Shown: positions 8,622 through 17,187 of the stretch, one piece after another
Position numbering within the stretch: position 1 is the stretch's first letter
Layout: the number at the start of each line of letters is the position of its first letter
Source: Candidatus Omnitrophota bacterium
GTDB lineage: Bacteria > Omnitrophota > Gorgyraeia > Tantalellales > Tantalellaceae
Reading direction: 5' to 3'
DNA: 47,500 bases
NCBI GenBank assembly: GCA_014728045.1
Contig: WJMH01000002.1
Location: 1-47,500 of the forward strand
Position numbers and translations under genes: made by a program
Notes under the pieces: generated by a model
What the model saw: the letters and a program-made list of their open reading frames with translations, nothing else
What the model was told of the DNA's origin: nothing
The model's database searches: none

Positions 8622-9806
8622 TTATCTTATGTCCCGGAGCACCTCTTCGAACAGGCCCATGAGCCTTTGCACGTGTTCTCCGGGCATATAATCTTTATAC
8701 GCTTTTTCCCTTGCCTTTTCACCCATTAAGGCGGCCTGCGCCGGGTTCTGGATCAGCTCCCGTATCCGTCCTGACATGGCATCTTTATCATAGGGCTCAA
8801 CAAGGAACCCCGTCCTGCGGTCGATCAGCCAGTCCGAGATCCCGCCTACATTAAAAGCGACAGCGGGCTTGCCGAAATAGGCCGCTTCAATACCGCATAT
8901 GCCGAAAGGTTCCGGCCACACCGACGGCATCACCAAAAACGCGGCCTTACTGTAGAATTCCGAAAGCCTTGAGTGATCCACCCATCCATGGAAATCGACC
9001 TTTCCCGAGAGCCCCAGTCTCTCGGCCTTTTCCCGGCATCTACTCTCGAGGGGACCTGTTCCCACAACATCAAGCACGAAATCCGTTTTTACGGACGCGA
9101 GAATATCCAATAGTATCGGCAGGCCTTTACCCCCGGCGATGCGTCCTGCAAAAAGAAGGCGCCCTCGCTCGGTAGCAGGTCCCGGGACCTCTTCAAAATC
9201 CACGAAATAAGGGAATACCTCCACTCTCCGGGATTCTATTCCGTTCCTGGCAAGTATATCCTTCATATAACTCGATGCGACAAGGATATTACTGAGTTCT
9301 TTCAATGCCTCCAGAGATCTTTTTGCTCTGGCATACGCTCTTATCGCCTTCACCGGGTTACGCGGCATGGCCCCTCTTGTAAAGGCCCTGAGGAAACAGC
9401 CCGGTCCAAGAGCGCACGTATTTGGCTCCAGCGGGTTCTTCAGCAGCATCTTGCCGTCAGGATCCACTTTCTTGTAACCGTGGACATACTGGACCAGCTT
9501 TGACCTCTGCCAGAGATATTTTAACACTTGCGCGTTCTCGACGTTATGCGAAAATACTATGTCCGGTTTCACGTTCTTCAGAAAAGAATCAATTTCTTTT
9601 CTGGCGGACTTGGTTATTCTAAATTCATCTTCCCATATATCACGGATACGGCTCGCCCCATCGAAAACACCGCTTTCATCGGGTTCGTCCCAGTGCATGA
9701 TAAAAGTGTGCGCCCCTTTACGTTTTAATCTTCTCGAGAGGCTTCTTATGTAATATTCCACGCCTCCGCATTCTCTCATGTGTTTATTAACGAAAAGTAT
9801 TTTCAT
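8622..9806 (-). CDS. GT4 family glycosyltransferase
   Basis: The 394-residue protein opens MKILFVNKHMRECGGVEYYI with the GGVE loop typical of GT4 acceptor domains. The C-terminal half has LLFAGRIAGGKGLPILLDIL and SVWPEPFGICGIEAAYFGKP, an intact E-x7-E type donor motif, followed by VGGISDWL. A short basic and cysteine-containing insert lies around residues 130-165 (TCALGPGCFLRAF), which is uncommon. It is separated from the upstream methyltransferase by 7 bases, so co-transcription is likely. Sugar specificity cannot be read from sequence. Confidence 0.9.
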   Translation of the reverse strand: MKILFVNKHMRECGGVEYYIRSLSRRLKRKGAHTFIMHWDEPDESGVFDGASRIRDIWEDEFRITKSARKEIDSFLKNVKPDIVFSHNVENAQVLKYLWQRSKLVQYVHGYKKVDPDGKMLLKNPLEPNTCALGPGCFLRAFTRGAMPRNPVKAIRAYARAKRSLEALKELSNILVASSYMKDILARNGIESRRVEVFPYFVDFEEVPGPATERGRLLFAGRIAGGKGLPILLDILASVKTDFVLDVVGTGPLESRCREKAERLGLSGKVDFHGWVDHSRLSEFYSKAAFLVMPSVWPEPFGICGIEAAYFGKPAVAFNVGGISDWLIDRRTGFLVEPYDKDAMSGRIRELIQNPAQAALMGEKAREKAYKDYMPGEHVQRLMGLFEEVLRDIR

Positions 9807-9813
9807 GTTCCTG

Positions 9814-10608
9814 TCATTCGGGCTTTCTGAAGACCATGACCAAGTTCTTCATAAAGGCCCATCCCCATTTGTCTTCCAGCTTAGACCATGTTTCATCCCA
9901 AATCCTTGAGATCGACGAATTCATAAGATGCCTGCCTATAAAAGGTATCTTCTTTATCTTGTTATTCAATGTCCTGAGGGAAAAAACCATTTCGAACGGC
10001 GATCTCCAGTAATCATAGCCGCACTTTTCCAGCATTTCAAGATCCAGATATTTTCCCATCTGTTCGAGGAGCCATGCTGAAAACTGTTTTTCCTCGCCCC
10101 ATTCCCATCGGCCTAACTTGGCCATAAAATGCTTGTAGACAGTATATACCGTATATGTTTGAGGAACATTGACTACTAATATCCCGCCAGGCTTCAAGAC
10201 CCTGGCCTGCTCCTTCAGCACCAAAAGGGGATCATCAAAATGCTCTATCAGTCCTTGGCTGAAGACCATCTCGAACATTTCGTCCCTGAACTCCAGGTTT
10301 TCGGCATCTCCTTGCGATAAGTGAATCTTTTTATTAAAGTATTCCGATACACCCGCTGCGATCTCAAGCGCAGTTTCAGAAATATCAACCCCATATGCTT
10401 CTATCTCTCTTTCTTCGGCAAGCAAATGCAGGTCAATGGACGAACCGCAGCCCACTTCCAGAACTTTTGGATTTACCTTCACGCTTAGATACTTTTTTAA
10501 GGTTTCAAGATATCTTTTTCTGGCGCTTCTGTGCGCCTCGACCTGCTTGCTTATAGTCGATCCGTCCCATTTGTCCCATATATCGTCATAAGATGTAGTC
10601 AGGATCAG
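9814..10608 (-). CDS. Class I SAM-dependent methyltransferase, probable CTG start
   Basis: The protein has motif I VLEVGCGSSIDLHLL, an acidic ribose-binding residue in YGVDISE, motif II FEMVFSQGLIEHFDD and motif III LKPGGILVVNVP, as in class I methyltransferases that act on sugars or lipids. The only in-frame ATG upstream of motif I is at 10704. It would overlap the preceding GT2 gene by 100 bases and has no ribosome-binding site. At 10608 a CTG overlaps the GT2 stop as CTGA, right after a GGAGGAAGGAG purine tract, matching the 4-base overlaps elsewhere in the locus. I therefore place the start there, giving about 264 residues. A downstream GTG at the SVKVNPK segment, just before motif I, is the other possibility. 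Target molecule unknown. Confidence 0.8.
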   Translation of the reverse strand: MILTTSYDDIWDKWDGSTISKQVEAHRSARKRYLETLKKYLSVKVNPKVLEVGCGSSIDLHLLAEEREIEAYGVDISETALEIAAGVSEYFNKKIHLSQGDAENLEFRDEMFEMVFSQGLIEHFDDPLLVLKEQARVLKPGGILVVNVPQTYTVYTVYKHFMAKLGRWEWGEEKQFSAWLLEQMGKYLDLEMLEKCGYDYWRSPFEMVFSLRTLNNKIKKIPFIGRHLMNSSISRIWDETWSKLEDKWGWAFMKNLVMVFRKPE

Positions 10609-11642
10609 CTCTCCTTCCTCCAGGTACCGGCGAAGAACCTTTTCGCGCCGACCAAGACAGCGCGAAACTTTTCCGGTAAATAAAGAAACCCGATATAAAG
10701 CCATGCTTTAGCATTGAGGGGGTTTTGTCTAATAGAACCAGCCGCAAGTCTCCTGGCAAATCCGATCGGCCCCCTGTGGTAGATCCTGTGCGCCCAATAA
10801 AGATAATTAGATGATATCTCCATCCATGACGGCGCGCCAAATACACCGAACACTTCTTTTTTCATTTTCTCGAAAGCGTGAGCATCGCCTTTCTGAAGAA
10901 CATCTTTGCCGTTCTCCCGCCTTTGAATCGCAAGGCGTTTTGCTATCTGCGAATATCCCAGTTGCCGTTTTCTCTCCCTTATGGTGCCTCTCGCCAGATG
11001 AACACGATGTAAATGCAGGACTTCGGGAACGTTGCAGAGCCGGGTCACTTCCTGCAAGCGAAGAAAAAGATCGTAATCAACGGCTCTCTTGAACTCTTTT
11101 CTATATCCGCCCACACTTTCTATAACACCACGCCTGAACATGCAGGTGCTATGGGATATCTGGCTGGGATCTTCAAGCATATCCCCGATATCGCCGGGCT
11201 TCTGGAGAGGTTCGCTGATATCCATTATTATGCCTTCGCCGTCTATGTACTGCTGAAAAGTCCCGCATCCGCCGTATTCGGAATGCTCTTCTAGAAAACG
11301 CAACTGCTCGCCCAAACGTGCCGGCAACGAAACATCATCTCCGTCCATAACAGCAACGTAAGGGGCAGAAGAGAGTCCGAAAGCACGATTCCTTGATAAA
11401 GATATTCCTTCATTAGACGCGTTCCTGAAATATTTGATCCGTCCGTCTTTTTCAGCATATGTTCGCAAAATCTCCGGTGTTGAGTCACTGGACCCATCAT
11501 CGACCACTATGAACTCTAGATCCCGGAGGTCTTGCCGCAATACGCTCTCCACACACTGGGCGATATGTTTTTCCCCGTTATAAACAGCCGTAAGCACGCT
11601 TACTAACGGACCGTTGTCCTGTTTTTGCTTATCTTCTCTCAT
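10605..11642 (-). CDS. GT2 family glycosyltransferase
   Basis: The 345-residue protein is a GT-A fold inverting glycosyltransferase. It begins VSVLTAVYNGEKHIAQCVES, has the nucleotide-binding VVDDGSSDST segment, and carries the metal-binding DxD motif as VMDGDD near residue 100. The following region (HSTCMFRRG, RAVDYDLFLRL) matches the usual GT2 acceptor side. The C-terminal 100 residues are basic and probably contact the membrane. Its ATG overlaps the upstream methyltransferase stop as ATGA, and its own stop overlaps the next start. It should be one of the cytosolic enzymes adding sugars to the undecaprenyl-linked repeat unit. Confidence 0.92.
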   Translation of the reverse strand: MREDKQKQDNGPLVSVLTAVYNGEKHIAQCVESVLRQDLRDLEFIVVDDGSSDSTPEILRTYAEKDGRIKYFRNASNEGISLSRNRAFGLSSAPYVAVMDGDDVSLPARLGEQLRFLEEHSEYGGCGTFQQYIDGEGIIMDISEPLQKPGDIGDMLEDPSQISHSTCMFRRGVIESVGGYRKEFKRAVDYDLFLRLQEVTRLCNVPEVLHLHRVHLARGTIRERKRQLGYSQIAKRLAIQRRENGKDVLQKGDAHAFEKMKKEVFGVFGAPSWMEISSNYLYWAHRIYHRGPIGFARRLAAGSIRQNPLNAKAWLYIGFLYLPEKFRAVLVGAKRFFAGTWRKES

Positions 11643-12274
11643 TTCGCTACCTTCTTAAGCACAAAGAACCTGTGCAAGGGGTTTTCAAATACCCTGTAAG
11701 TGCTTTCTATCATAAATCCTGAGGCGCTTATATCCTTTCTGATACGGTCCAGTGAATATCCCTTCTCGCCTATGTTCCAGTAATGGCCCATGCCCCTGTC
11801 AGTATGTTCCGGCGTCCCCATCTGAAATTTAGGGATCATGAACCTGAACCACCCGATAATAGGAAGATCAGCGAAAACCCTGAATACCGGCCTCACTTCC
11901 GGAATGGATATAATGACCCACTGCCGGGATAGCCTGCCTAACTCTTTAAGGGCAGCTGTAAAATCTTCATATTCAATATGCTCGAGCACCTCAAAACACA
12001 CTGATACATCGAAACTTTCATCACCGAGAGGCATCTTCCTCACGTCAGCCGTAATATCAGGTGAAAGAGCCGGGTCGATATCCGCGGTCGTAACATCCAC
12101 CCCCCTTTTTTCAAGGTATTGCTCAAGAAAACCTCCTCCGGAACCTACCACCAGCACACTTCTGGGGTTGCGTTTAAGCGTTTCATCGGCCTGGTGCCAG
12201 TAACTGGCAAACCTTTCCTTCGTATCATATTCCCGGGAAAGGTAATGTCCCCGCTCTTCGGGCTTTATTCCCAT
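11639..12274 (-). CDS. Class I SAM-dependent methyltransferase
   Basis: This 211-residue protein has a slightly altered motif I (VLVVGSGGGFLEQYL), then TADIDP, where the aspartate would bind the SAM ribose, and FDVSVCFEVLEHIEYEDF as motif II. The residues after IISIPEVRP are consistent with the small Methyltransf_11/31-type enzymes. The ATG directly abuts the TAA of the flippase gene, with AAGGAG inside the flippase's last codons. Position between a flippase and a GT2 gene suggests methylation of a glycan or nucleotide sugar. The substrate is not known. Confidence 0.87.
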   Translation of the reverse strand: MGIKPEERGHYLSREYDTKERFASYWHQADETLKRNPRSVLVVGSGGGFLEQYLEKRGVDVTTADIDPALSPDITADVRKMPLGDESFDVSVCFEVLEHIEYEDFTAALKELGRLSRQWVIISIPEVRPVFRVFADLPIIGWFRFMIPKFQMGTPEHTDRGMGHYWNIGEKGYSLDRIRKDISASGFMIESTYRVFENPLHRFFVLKKVAK

Positions 12275-13777
12275 TTATGTGCTCCTTATCCTTTTCCGAA
12301 CCATCTCCACCACCTTGAATGAGGTCAATCTATCGCATATTAATAATCCCACGGTGTAAATCAACACACCGCAAACTGCAGAAACCAAGAAAGATAAAAG
12401 ATCATTGTCTTTCAAAAGTTCCCTGACTAGGAGGACGAACCCGCTCATCAAGATCGTAAGCGCGACTCCCCATGCGGGCTTGATCAGAAGTTCGACCTTT
12501 TCTACCCTGAGCATATCACTGACGCTGAGAAGAAAACCGAGAAGAGCCGCACCGATACTTAGACAGACCGAAAGAGCAATACCTGTAAGCCCCATGATCC
12601 GCATTAACGGATAAATAGTTACTGCCAGAACGAACAACCTGATCGCCTGGCATCGTGTATCCAGTTGCGGACGCCCTAACGCGATAAACGTCGTTCCTAT
12701 CATAGCTGAAACAGCCCTCAGGAAACCCGCGGCGGCCAGAACTTTCATGGACGGTATCATCGGCACCCATTTATCGCCAAGCACTGAGCGCGTAAAAACA
12801 CCCGCTAAAAGGAATATCCCCGCCGATAAAGGCAGTGCAACCGCAATGGTAAGCTGCAATAACTGGATGAAGGCACTTCTCAATCTTGCTAAATCCCCCT
12901 GCATCTTGGAAAATACCGGGAACATCACCTGAGACATCGTATGAGCGATCTCGGTAGCAGGCGCGTTCGAAAGATGGTACGCCATTTGGTAAAAGCCCAG
13001 TGCCGTAATCCCCAGAACCCTGCCTACAAATGCGTCATCTCCCTGCGTAACCAGAAAAACCAGGATACTGGAACCGAATAGCCACTTCCCGAAATTTAAC
13101 ATCTCCTTGACCTTGTCCGCCTTAAAACGCAATGTGGGCCTGTAAGACTGCATCAGGTACGAAGCAACGGTGGTCACCAGAACGCCGGAAAGCGACCCCC
13201 ATACAAGCGCCCATACATTTCTAAAAAGTATCGCAAGAGTGACGGAAATGCTTATATTGGCCGCGAGCCCGATCGACTCCAGAGCGAATTTTCTCTCAAA
13301 ACGCAGTTCCTTCTGAAAATATACCACTCCCGGGTTCTTAAGGCCCGTAAGAAGTTCCATCAAGGCGAGTACACGTATGACGGAAACAGCCTCCTGACTT
13401 TTGAAGAAAGCCCCCACAACCGGGGCGACCGTAAACAAAACAGCAAAAAGCAACAGAGACCTGAGGATCTGAACGGTCCAGGCGGAATCAAGATAGCTGC
13501 GGATATCTTCCTTTTTCTGTATCAGGGCCGCCTCGATGCCCGTTTTGGAAAAAGTCTCAAGCGTGTTTATAGCAAGCACAGCGACTCCCATAAGACCGAA
13601 ATCGTTCGGCGCGAGAAGCCGGGCAAGGATCACTGTTTTCAGCAATCCCATGCCTCTTTGCGCAAGCTTGAACGAGAACAGCCATGACGCCCCTTTCACC
13701 GCCATAGTGCCAAGAGACTTCTGTTCATGCTGGCGCATAGATTCCATATCTTTTTCAAAAGACTTCTCGTTCAACAT
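12275..13777 (-). CDS. Polysaccharide flippase, Wzx/MOP superfamily
   Basis: The 500-residue protein has about 12-14 hydrophobic segments and an N-terminal pattern typical of the Polysacc_synt family (GASWLFSFKLAQRG, then ARLLAPNDFGLMGV). Members flip undecaprenyl-diphosphate-linked repeat units across the inner membrane. Length agrees with the usual 400-500 residues. Several methionines (residues 1, 11, 14, 25) could be the start and none has a strong ribosome-binding site, so the N-terminus is uncertain. With the Wzy-like protein, Wzz/BY-kinase and Wza-like protein nearby it makes up the core of a Wzx/Wzy-type pathway. Confidence 0.9.
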   Translation of the reverse strand: MLNEKSFEKDMESMRQHEQKSLGTMAVKGASWLFSFKLAQRGMGLLKTVILARLLAPNDFGLMGVAVLAINTLETFSKTGIEAALIQKKEDIRSYLDSAWTVQILRSLLLFAVLFTVAPVVGAFFKSQEAVSVIRVLALMELLTGLKNPGVVYFQKELRFERKFALESIGLAANISISVTLAILFRNVWALVWGSLSGVLVTTVASYLMQSYRPTLRFKADKVKEMLNFGKWLFGSSILVFLVTQGDDAFVGRVLGITALGFYQMAYHLSNAPATEIAHTMSQVMFPVFSKMQGDLARLRSAFIQLLQLTIAVALPLSAGIFLLAGVFTRSVLGDKWVPMIPSMKVLAAAGFLRAVSAMIGTTFIALGRPQLDTRCQAIRLFVLAVTIYPLMRIMGLTGIALSVCLSIGAALLGFLLSVSDMLRVEKVELLIKPAWGVALTILMSGFVLLVRELLKDNDLLSFLVSAVCGVLIYTVGLLICDRLTSFKVVEMVRKRIRST

Positions 13778-13809
13778 AATAGATTCATTCCGCTACTGAG
13801 CAAAACACA

Positions 13810-14748
13810 TTATTCCCAAGAAAGAGGCCGGCCCTCTAGAGCTAACCTCACCCCCTTTTCCATATAATAATCAAGAATTTTCCGATAGATAGTCCTCGGC
13901 AAGGCTATACCTCTCCTGTCAAGCGTATCCCCCGCCTTTAATAACAAAGGATATACGGCATCCTTAAGGCGGCACTTAATCGCCCCGGCCGGCATGGATG
14001 CCAGAACTGCTTCGGGATGTTTTCTGGTGAATAAAACAGCATAATATCCCCTGTTAAGATTGCGTCTGCAATATTCTTCCAAATACGCCGGATGATGATT
14101 GAATATAACTGCTTTTTCGTTGTATTTTATTTCCAGGCCCGCCTTGGAAAGCCTGTACCCCAGCTCTATATCCTCGGAAAAATATTTGAATTCCGGATCG
14201 AACATGCCGTTATTAACAATAAATCTTTTCTTCGCCGACAGGTTGAAAGTTATGAACCCCTTGTATAGGTCGACGTCATTACCTCCTTTCTTCCTGTGAA
14301 CTGAATCAAAGAACCTCTCCGAAGTATCTTTGACATAATGTCCAAAGGGCGTAGCGAAAGACCTTTCGTCCCTAACCTCCCGGCCGACCACCACTACTCT
14401 TTCATCAGGCCATTCCCGGTGCCACTGGACATGTTCCTCCAATAACCGCTCATCCGCTATGGTATCGTCTTCCAGAAAAAGCACCAGAGGACTTTCCGCA
14501 TTCTCCAGACTGACATTACGGACCACGGATGTACCCATGTTCTCCTCCCTGCGTATATATTTTATGTCGCAGGTTGTCCTGTCGAGAACACCCTTCATAT
14601 AATCCACGGTACCGTCCGTGGAACCATCATCCACAACCACGACCTCGAACTTCTCATGAGGATAAGTTTGTCTCTCAAGGGATTTAATGACGCGGTTAAG
14701 TATGTCCTTGCGGTTATAGGTAATTATGCTTACTGATATGTCCTTCAT
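13810..14748 (-). CDS. GT2 family glycosyltransferase
   Basis: The 312-residue protein starts with a GT-A domain: VSIITYNRKDILNRVIKSL, VVVVDDGSTDGTVDYM and the DxD-like metal site LFLEDDTIAD near residue 95. The later EDIELGYRLSKAG motif matches the ED acid-base and acceptor segment of GT2 enzymes. GGAGG lies 8 bases before the ATG. A 128-base gap separates it from the methyltransferase before it; no clear promoter or terminator was found there. Presumably it adds one sugar of the repeat unit. Confidence 0.9.
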   Translation of the reverse strand: MKDISVSIITYNRKDILNRVIKSLERQTYPHEKFEVVVVDDGSTDGTVDYMKGVLDRTTCDIKYIRREENMGTSVVRNVSLENAESPLVLFLEDDTIADERLLEEHVQWHREWPDERVVVVGREVRDERSFATPFGHYVKDTSERFFDSVHRKKGGNDVDLYKGFITFNLSAKKRFIVNNGMFDPEFKYFSEDIELGYRLSKAGLEIKYNEKAVIFNHHPAYLEEYCRRNLNRGYYAVLFTRKHPEAVLASMPAGAIKCRLKDAVYPLLLKAGDTLDRRGIALPRTIYRKILDYYMEKGVRLALEGRPLSWE

Positions 14749-14876
14749 TTCAAACCTCCATCCAGGAAACCTGCAGCAAAACCGCCGCCTTTGAAAATGA
14801 AATGTGCTCTATTATTCCTCCCGGTCTTAACCTCATTACAATTTCCAGTAGTTTTCCGTACACCAATGAAGTATTC

Positions 14877-15566
14877 CTACTTTCTGGCTATTATCCAAGT
14901 CACGACAGGCCAATTTGGATCATTGAACATAGCTATTTTGTGTAAAGGGTGCCACGCGGCATGCGGTACCGGGTCATACCTCATGCCTATCCAGTCGATG
15001 AGCCATAACACACGGTTGCCCCACCCTTGAGCCTCTATAATATCCGAAAAGCCTCCAAACAGAAACTTAAGTCCATCGGGCGTGAAACGCCATAGATCTG
15101 AGGGCTCTTTATGAACAGGATTGATAAGACAGCTCGTCAAGACTGCAATGCCTCCAGGCTTGAGTACCCGGTGAACCTCATTAACAGCTTTCTGGGGATT
15201 GCCCTCAACGTGTTCGAGGACCTGATCGCAGACCACATATTCAAAACTTTCCCCGGGAAAATCCAGATCCAGCAGGTCATGTTCCGGATAATTAATTTCA
15301 ACGATCTCGGGCTCGTGTATATTTAAAAGCCCGCACAGCGACAGGGATCCGCTCACAGAAAGAACCCGAACGCCGCCGGTCGGCTCCAAGCATGTGTTTC
15401 GGAATAGTCTCGTCAAATGCCCGTACATGTAATATCTGGTTATATGAGCACCCTTCTCAAGCCCTCTTGCCGCAAGCTTGAGAGGAGCCCTGATCAATGA
15501 TTTTAGTGGTCTTGCAAGGCTCATCCTTCCTCGCATCCTCCATCTGTTTATTTTGCCGGTCTTCAT
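14877..15566 (-). CDS. SAM-dependent methyltransferase with atypical motif I
   Basis: The 229-residue protein has a clear motif II and post-II (FEYVVCDQVLEHVEGNP, then LKPGGIAVLTS), so the Methyltransf_11-like fold is well supported. Where motif I should read DxGxG it has VLSVSGSLSLCG, and the ribose-binding acidic residue appears as VEINYPEHDLLDLDF. A related variant with ISG in motif I is known in methyltransferases of polysaccharide clusters, so this need not mean loss of activity. The basic N-terminus (about 40 residues with many Arg and Lys) may touch the membrane. Start choice among methionines 1, 11 and 15 is open because none has a well-placed ribosome-binding site. Confidence 0.8.
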   Translation of the reverse strand: MKTGKINRWRMRGRMSLARPLKSLIRAPLKLAARGLEKGAHITRYYMYGHLTRLFRNTCLEPTGGVRVLSVSGSLSLCGLLNIHEPEIVEINYPEHDLLDLDFPGESFEYVVCDQVLEHVEGNPQKAVNEVHRVLKPGGIAVLTSCLINPVHKEPSDLWRFTPDGLKFLFGGFSDIIEAQGWGNRVLWLIDWIGMRYDPVPHAAWHPLHKIAMFNDPNWPVVTWIIARK

Positions 15567-15630
15567 TCGCTGTGTCTACAAATGTGCTTTTGGGAAAAAT
15601 AGAACTTTTCCGTCAAAGAAGACCATGCTG

Positions 15631-16395
15631 TTACATCTCATACCTTGCGTACACATCCCCCCAGTTGAACCCCGTATCCTCTTTTACCGGCATCCCCGAC
15701 AGAAGGTCCCCGATCCGGGAGCCATCCACCCAATACCGGAACTCAAAACGACAGCTCTCTGCACGGGAGTAATTGAACTTCGCCCTGCCGAGGGAGGACA
15801 ATCTATCAACGCATTTTAGCGCTTCTTCTCGCCTTTCCGGAGTAAACTCAAAACAGACATATTTGATTGGCCGGCTCAGGCCCTCTAAAACTTCAAGCTC
15901 ATAACCTTCTACATCTATTTTACAGAAGACCGGACTTCCGTAGTTCTCGATCAGTTTGTCTATAGTGGTAACGGATACCCTCACCTTTCCGGTCCAAACA
16001 TCGGCAACGAACCGGCCGCTATTACTGACTTTTTCGACCCATTCACTGGACAAGGATGAGATTATGTTCTTCTCGCTCAACATCATTTCTGCCACGCCTT
16101 CCTGCTTTCCTACAGCTTTCCCAACGATCGTGACCCGGTCATCGCCACCGAATCTGCGTTTCAGAGCATTGAGGCATTCCTTTTGGGGCTCCACGGATAC
16201 CACTTTCGCGCCTAGTTCCCGAAATATAAAGGTTTTCTCCCCCACGTTGGCCCCGATATCAAAACATAAATCTCCTTCGCGGATGAAACGTGAATAGAAG
16301 CCTAAAACCCTTCTTTCCCGCAGATAATTACCGATTTTGCCCTTAAGCTCTTTCCCCAGCATACGGGTCGCTATCGTTTTCAGCATGCGTAACAT
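15631..16395 (-). CDS. FkbM family methyltransferase
   Basis: The conserved FkbM core is plain: LCFDIGANVGEKTFIFRELG as motif I, VVSVEPQKECLNALKRRF, VTTIDKLIENYG, and FCKIDVEGYELEVLEGL. The family methylates hydroxyl groups of sugars and polyketides using SAM. I chose the ATG at 16395 (254 residues, normal for the family) because it has a GAAGGGA site 4 bases ahead. An open frame continues upstream to 16536 but would overlap the preceding methyltransferase by 68 bases and adds an unrelated cysteine-rich stretch. It is one of five methyltransferases in this locus. Confidence 0.88.
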   Translation of the reverse strand: MLRMLKTIATRMLGKELKGKIGNYLRERRVLGFYSRFIREGDLCFDIGANVGEKTFIFRELGAKVVSVEPQKECLNALKRRFGGDDRVTIVGKAVGKQEGVAEMMLSEKNIISSLSSEWVEKVSNSGRFVADVWTGKVRVSVTTIDKLIENYGSPVFCKIDVEGYELEVLEGLSRPIKYVCFEFTPERREEALKCVDRLSSLGRAKFNYSRAESCRFEFRYWVDGSRIGDLLSGMPVKEDTGFNWGDVYARYEM

Positions 16396-16468
16396 ATTGT
16401 CCCTTCGATCCGGTTCCTGCCAAGAGCGGAACTCCCGCTGACTGCACTTACATAGTATGCCTATAGTC

Positions 16469-17152
16469 TCATCCATTAACGGTTTTTTTAAAAACCATGA
16501 GATTCTGTATATACCACCAATGCACCCCGGGAACACGCTCCATTTGCGATTTTACCTGAGCTGTTGTTTCCTCATCCAGGGCAAACCCGCGAGAACGAAA
16601 TTTCTCCAGCCACCATCGTTTTGGTTTAAGGTTTACATGATTTTTGCCTTCCTGCCCCGGGGGAGCAGCTGTAAAAATTACCGTGTCGCTGGAAGCTGTC
16701 AAAGTATCTATCAGCTTATCGCTGAATTTCTCTTCAATATGCTCGGCTACTTCCAGACAAAGGCACAGGTCGAACTTCTCTTGTGGATCATAACCTTTTC
16801 GCAGGTCATGCAGAACGAAATTTTCAGGACTTATCCTTGAATGTCTCTTATTTGCCCCGGAGCCGTCGACACCAAGAACCTTCACATCCTTATCTTGGAA
16901 AGGCCGCAGTATGTCGGCTGTCCCGCAACCGACATCTATGACTGATGCGGGGTCAAAAGACTTTATGATAATTTCGGCGAATTCCCCTGCCCACTCCTTG
17001 TTACGGAACTCGCTCATACCGGCGAAGTCTTCTCCATAAAAGTAATCAAGATCCTTCCCAAAAAGTTTAAGGATACCTATCCAGAGTTTCACGAGCACGC
17101 TCCGGATCCTCTTTGGAAGCAGTCTTTTCAGGGATTTTGCGATCGATAGCAT
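16469..17152 (-). CDS. Class I SAM-dependent methyltransferase
   Basis: The 227-residue protein has motif I VIDVGCGTADILRPF near residue 71, then VLGVDGSGANKRH, and motif II FDLCLCLEVAEHIEEKFSD. The C-terminal part contains HVNLKPKRWWLEKFRSRGF, a segment common in methyltransferases of surface-polysaccharide clusters. The first 30 residues are basic and hydrophobic and may associate with the membrane. It lies between the Wzy-like protein (35-base gap) and the FkbM gene. The methyl acceptor is unknown; a sugar hydroxyl or chain-end group is the best guess. Confidence 0.88.
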   Translation of the reverse strand: MLSIAKSLKRLLPKRIRSVLVKLWIGILKLFGKDLDYFYGEDFAGMSEFRNKEWAGEFAEIIIKSFDPASVIDVGCGTADILRPFQDKDVKVLGVDGSGANKRHSRISPENFVLHDLRKGYDPQEKFDLCLCLEVAEHIEEKFSDKLIDTLTASSDTVIFTAAPPGQEGKNHVNLKPKRWWLEKFRSRGFALDEETTAQVKSQMERVPGVHWWYIQNLMVFKKTVNG

Positions 17153-17187
17153 ATAATTACCTCAATATGGTCTTAATCTTCTTTTAA

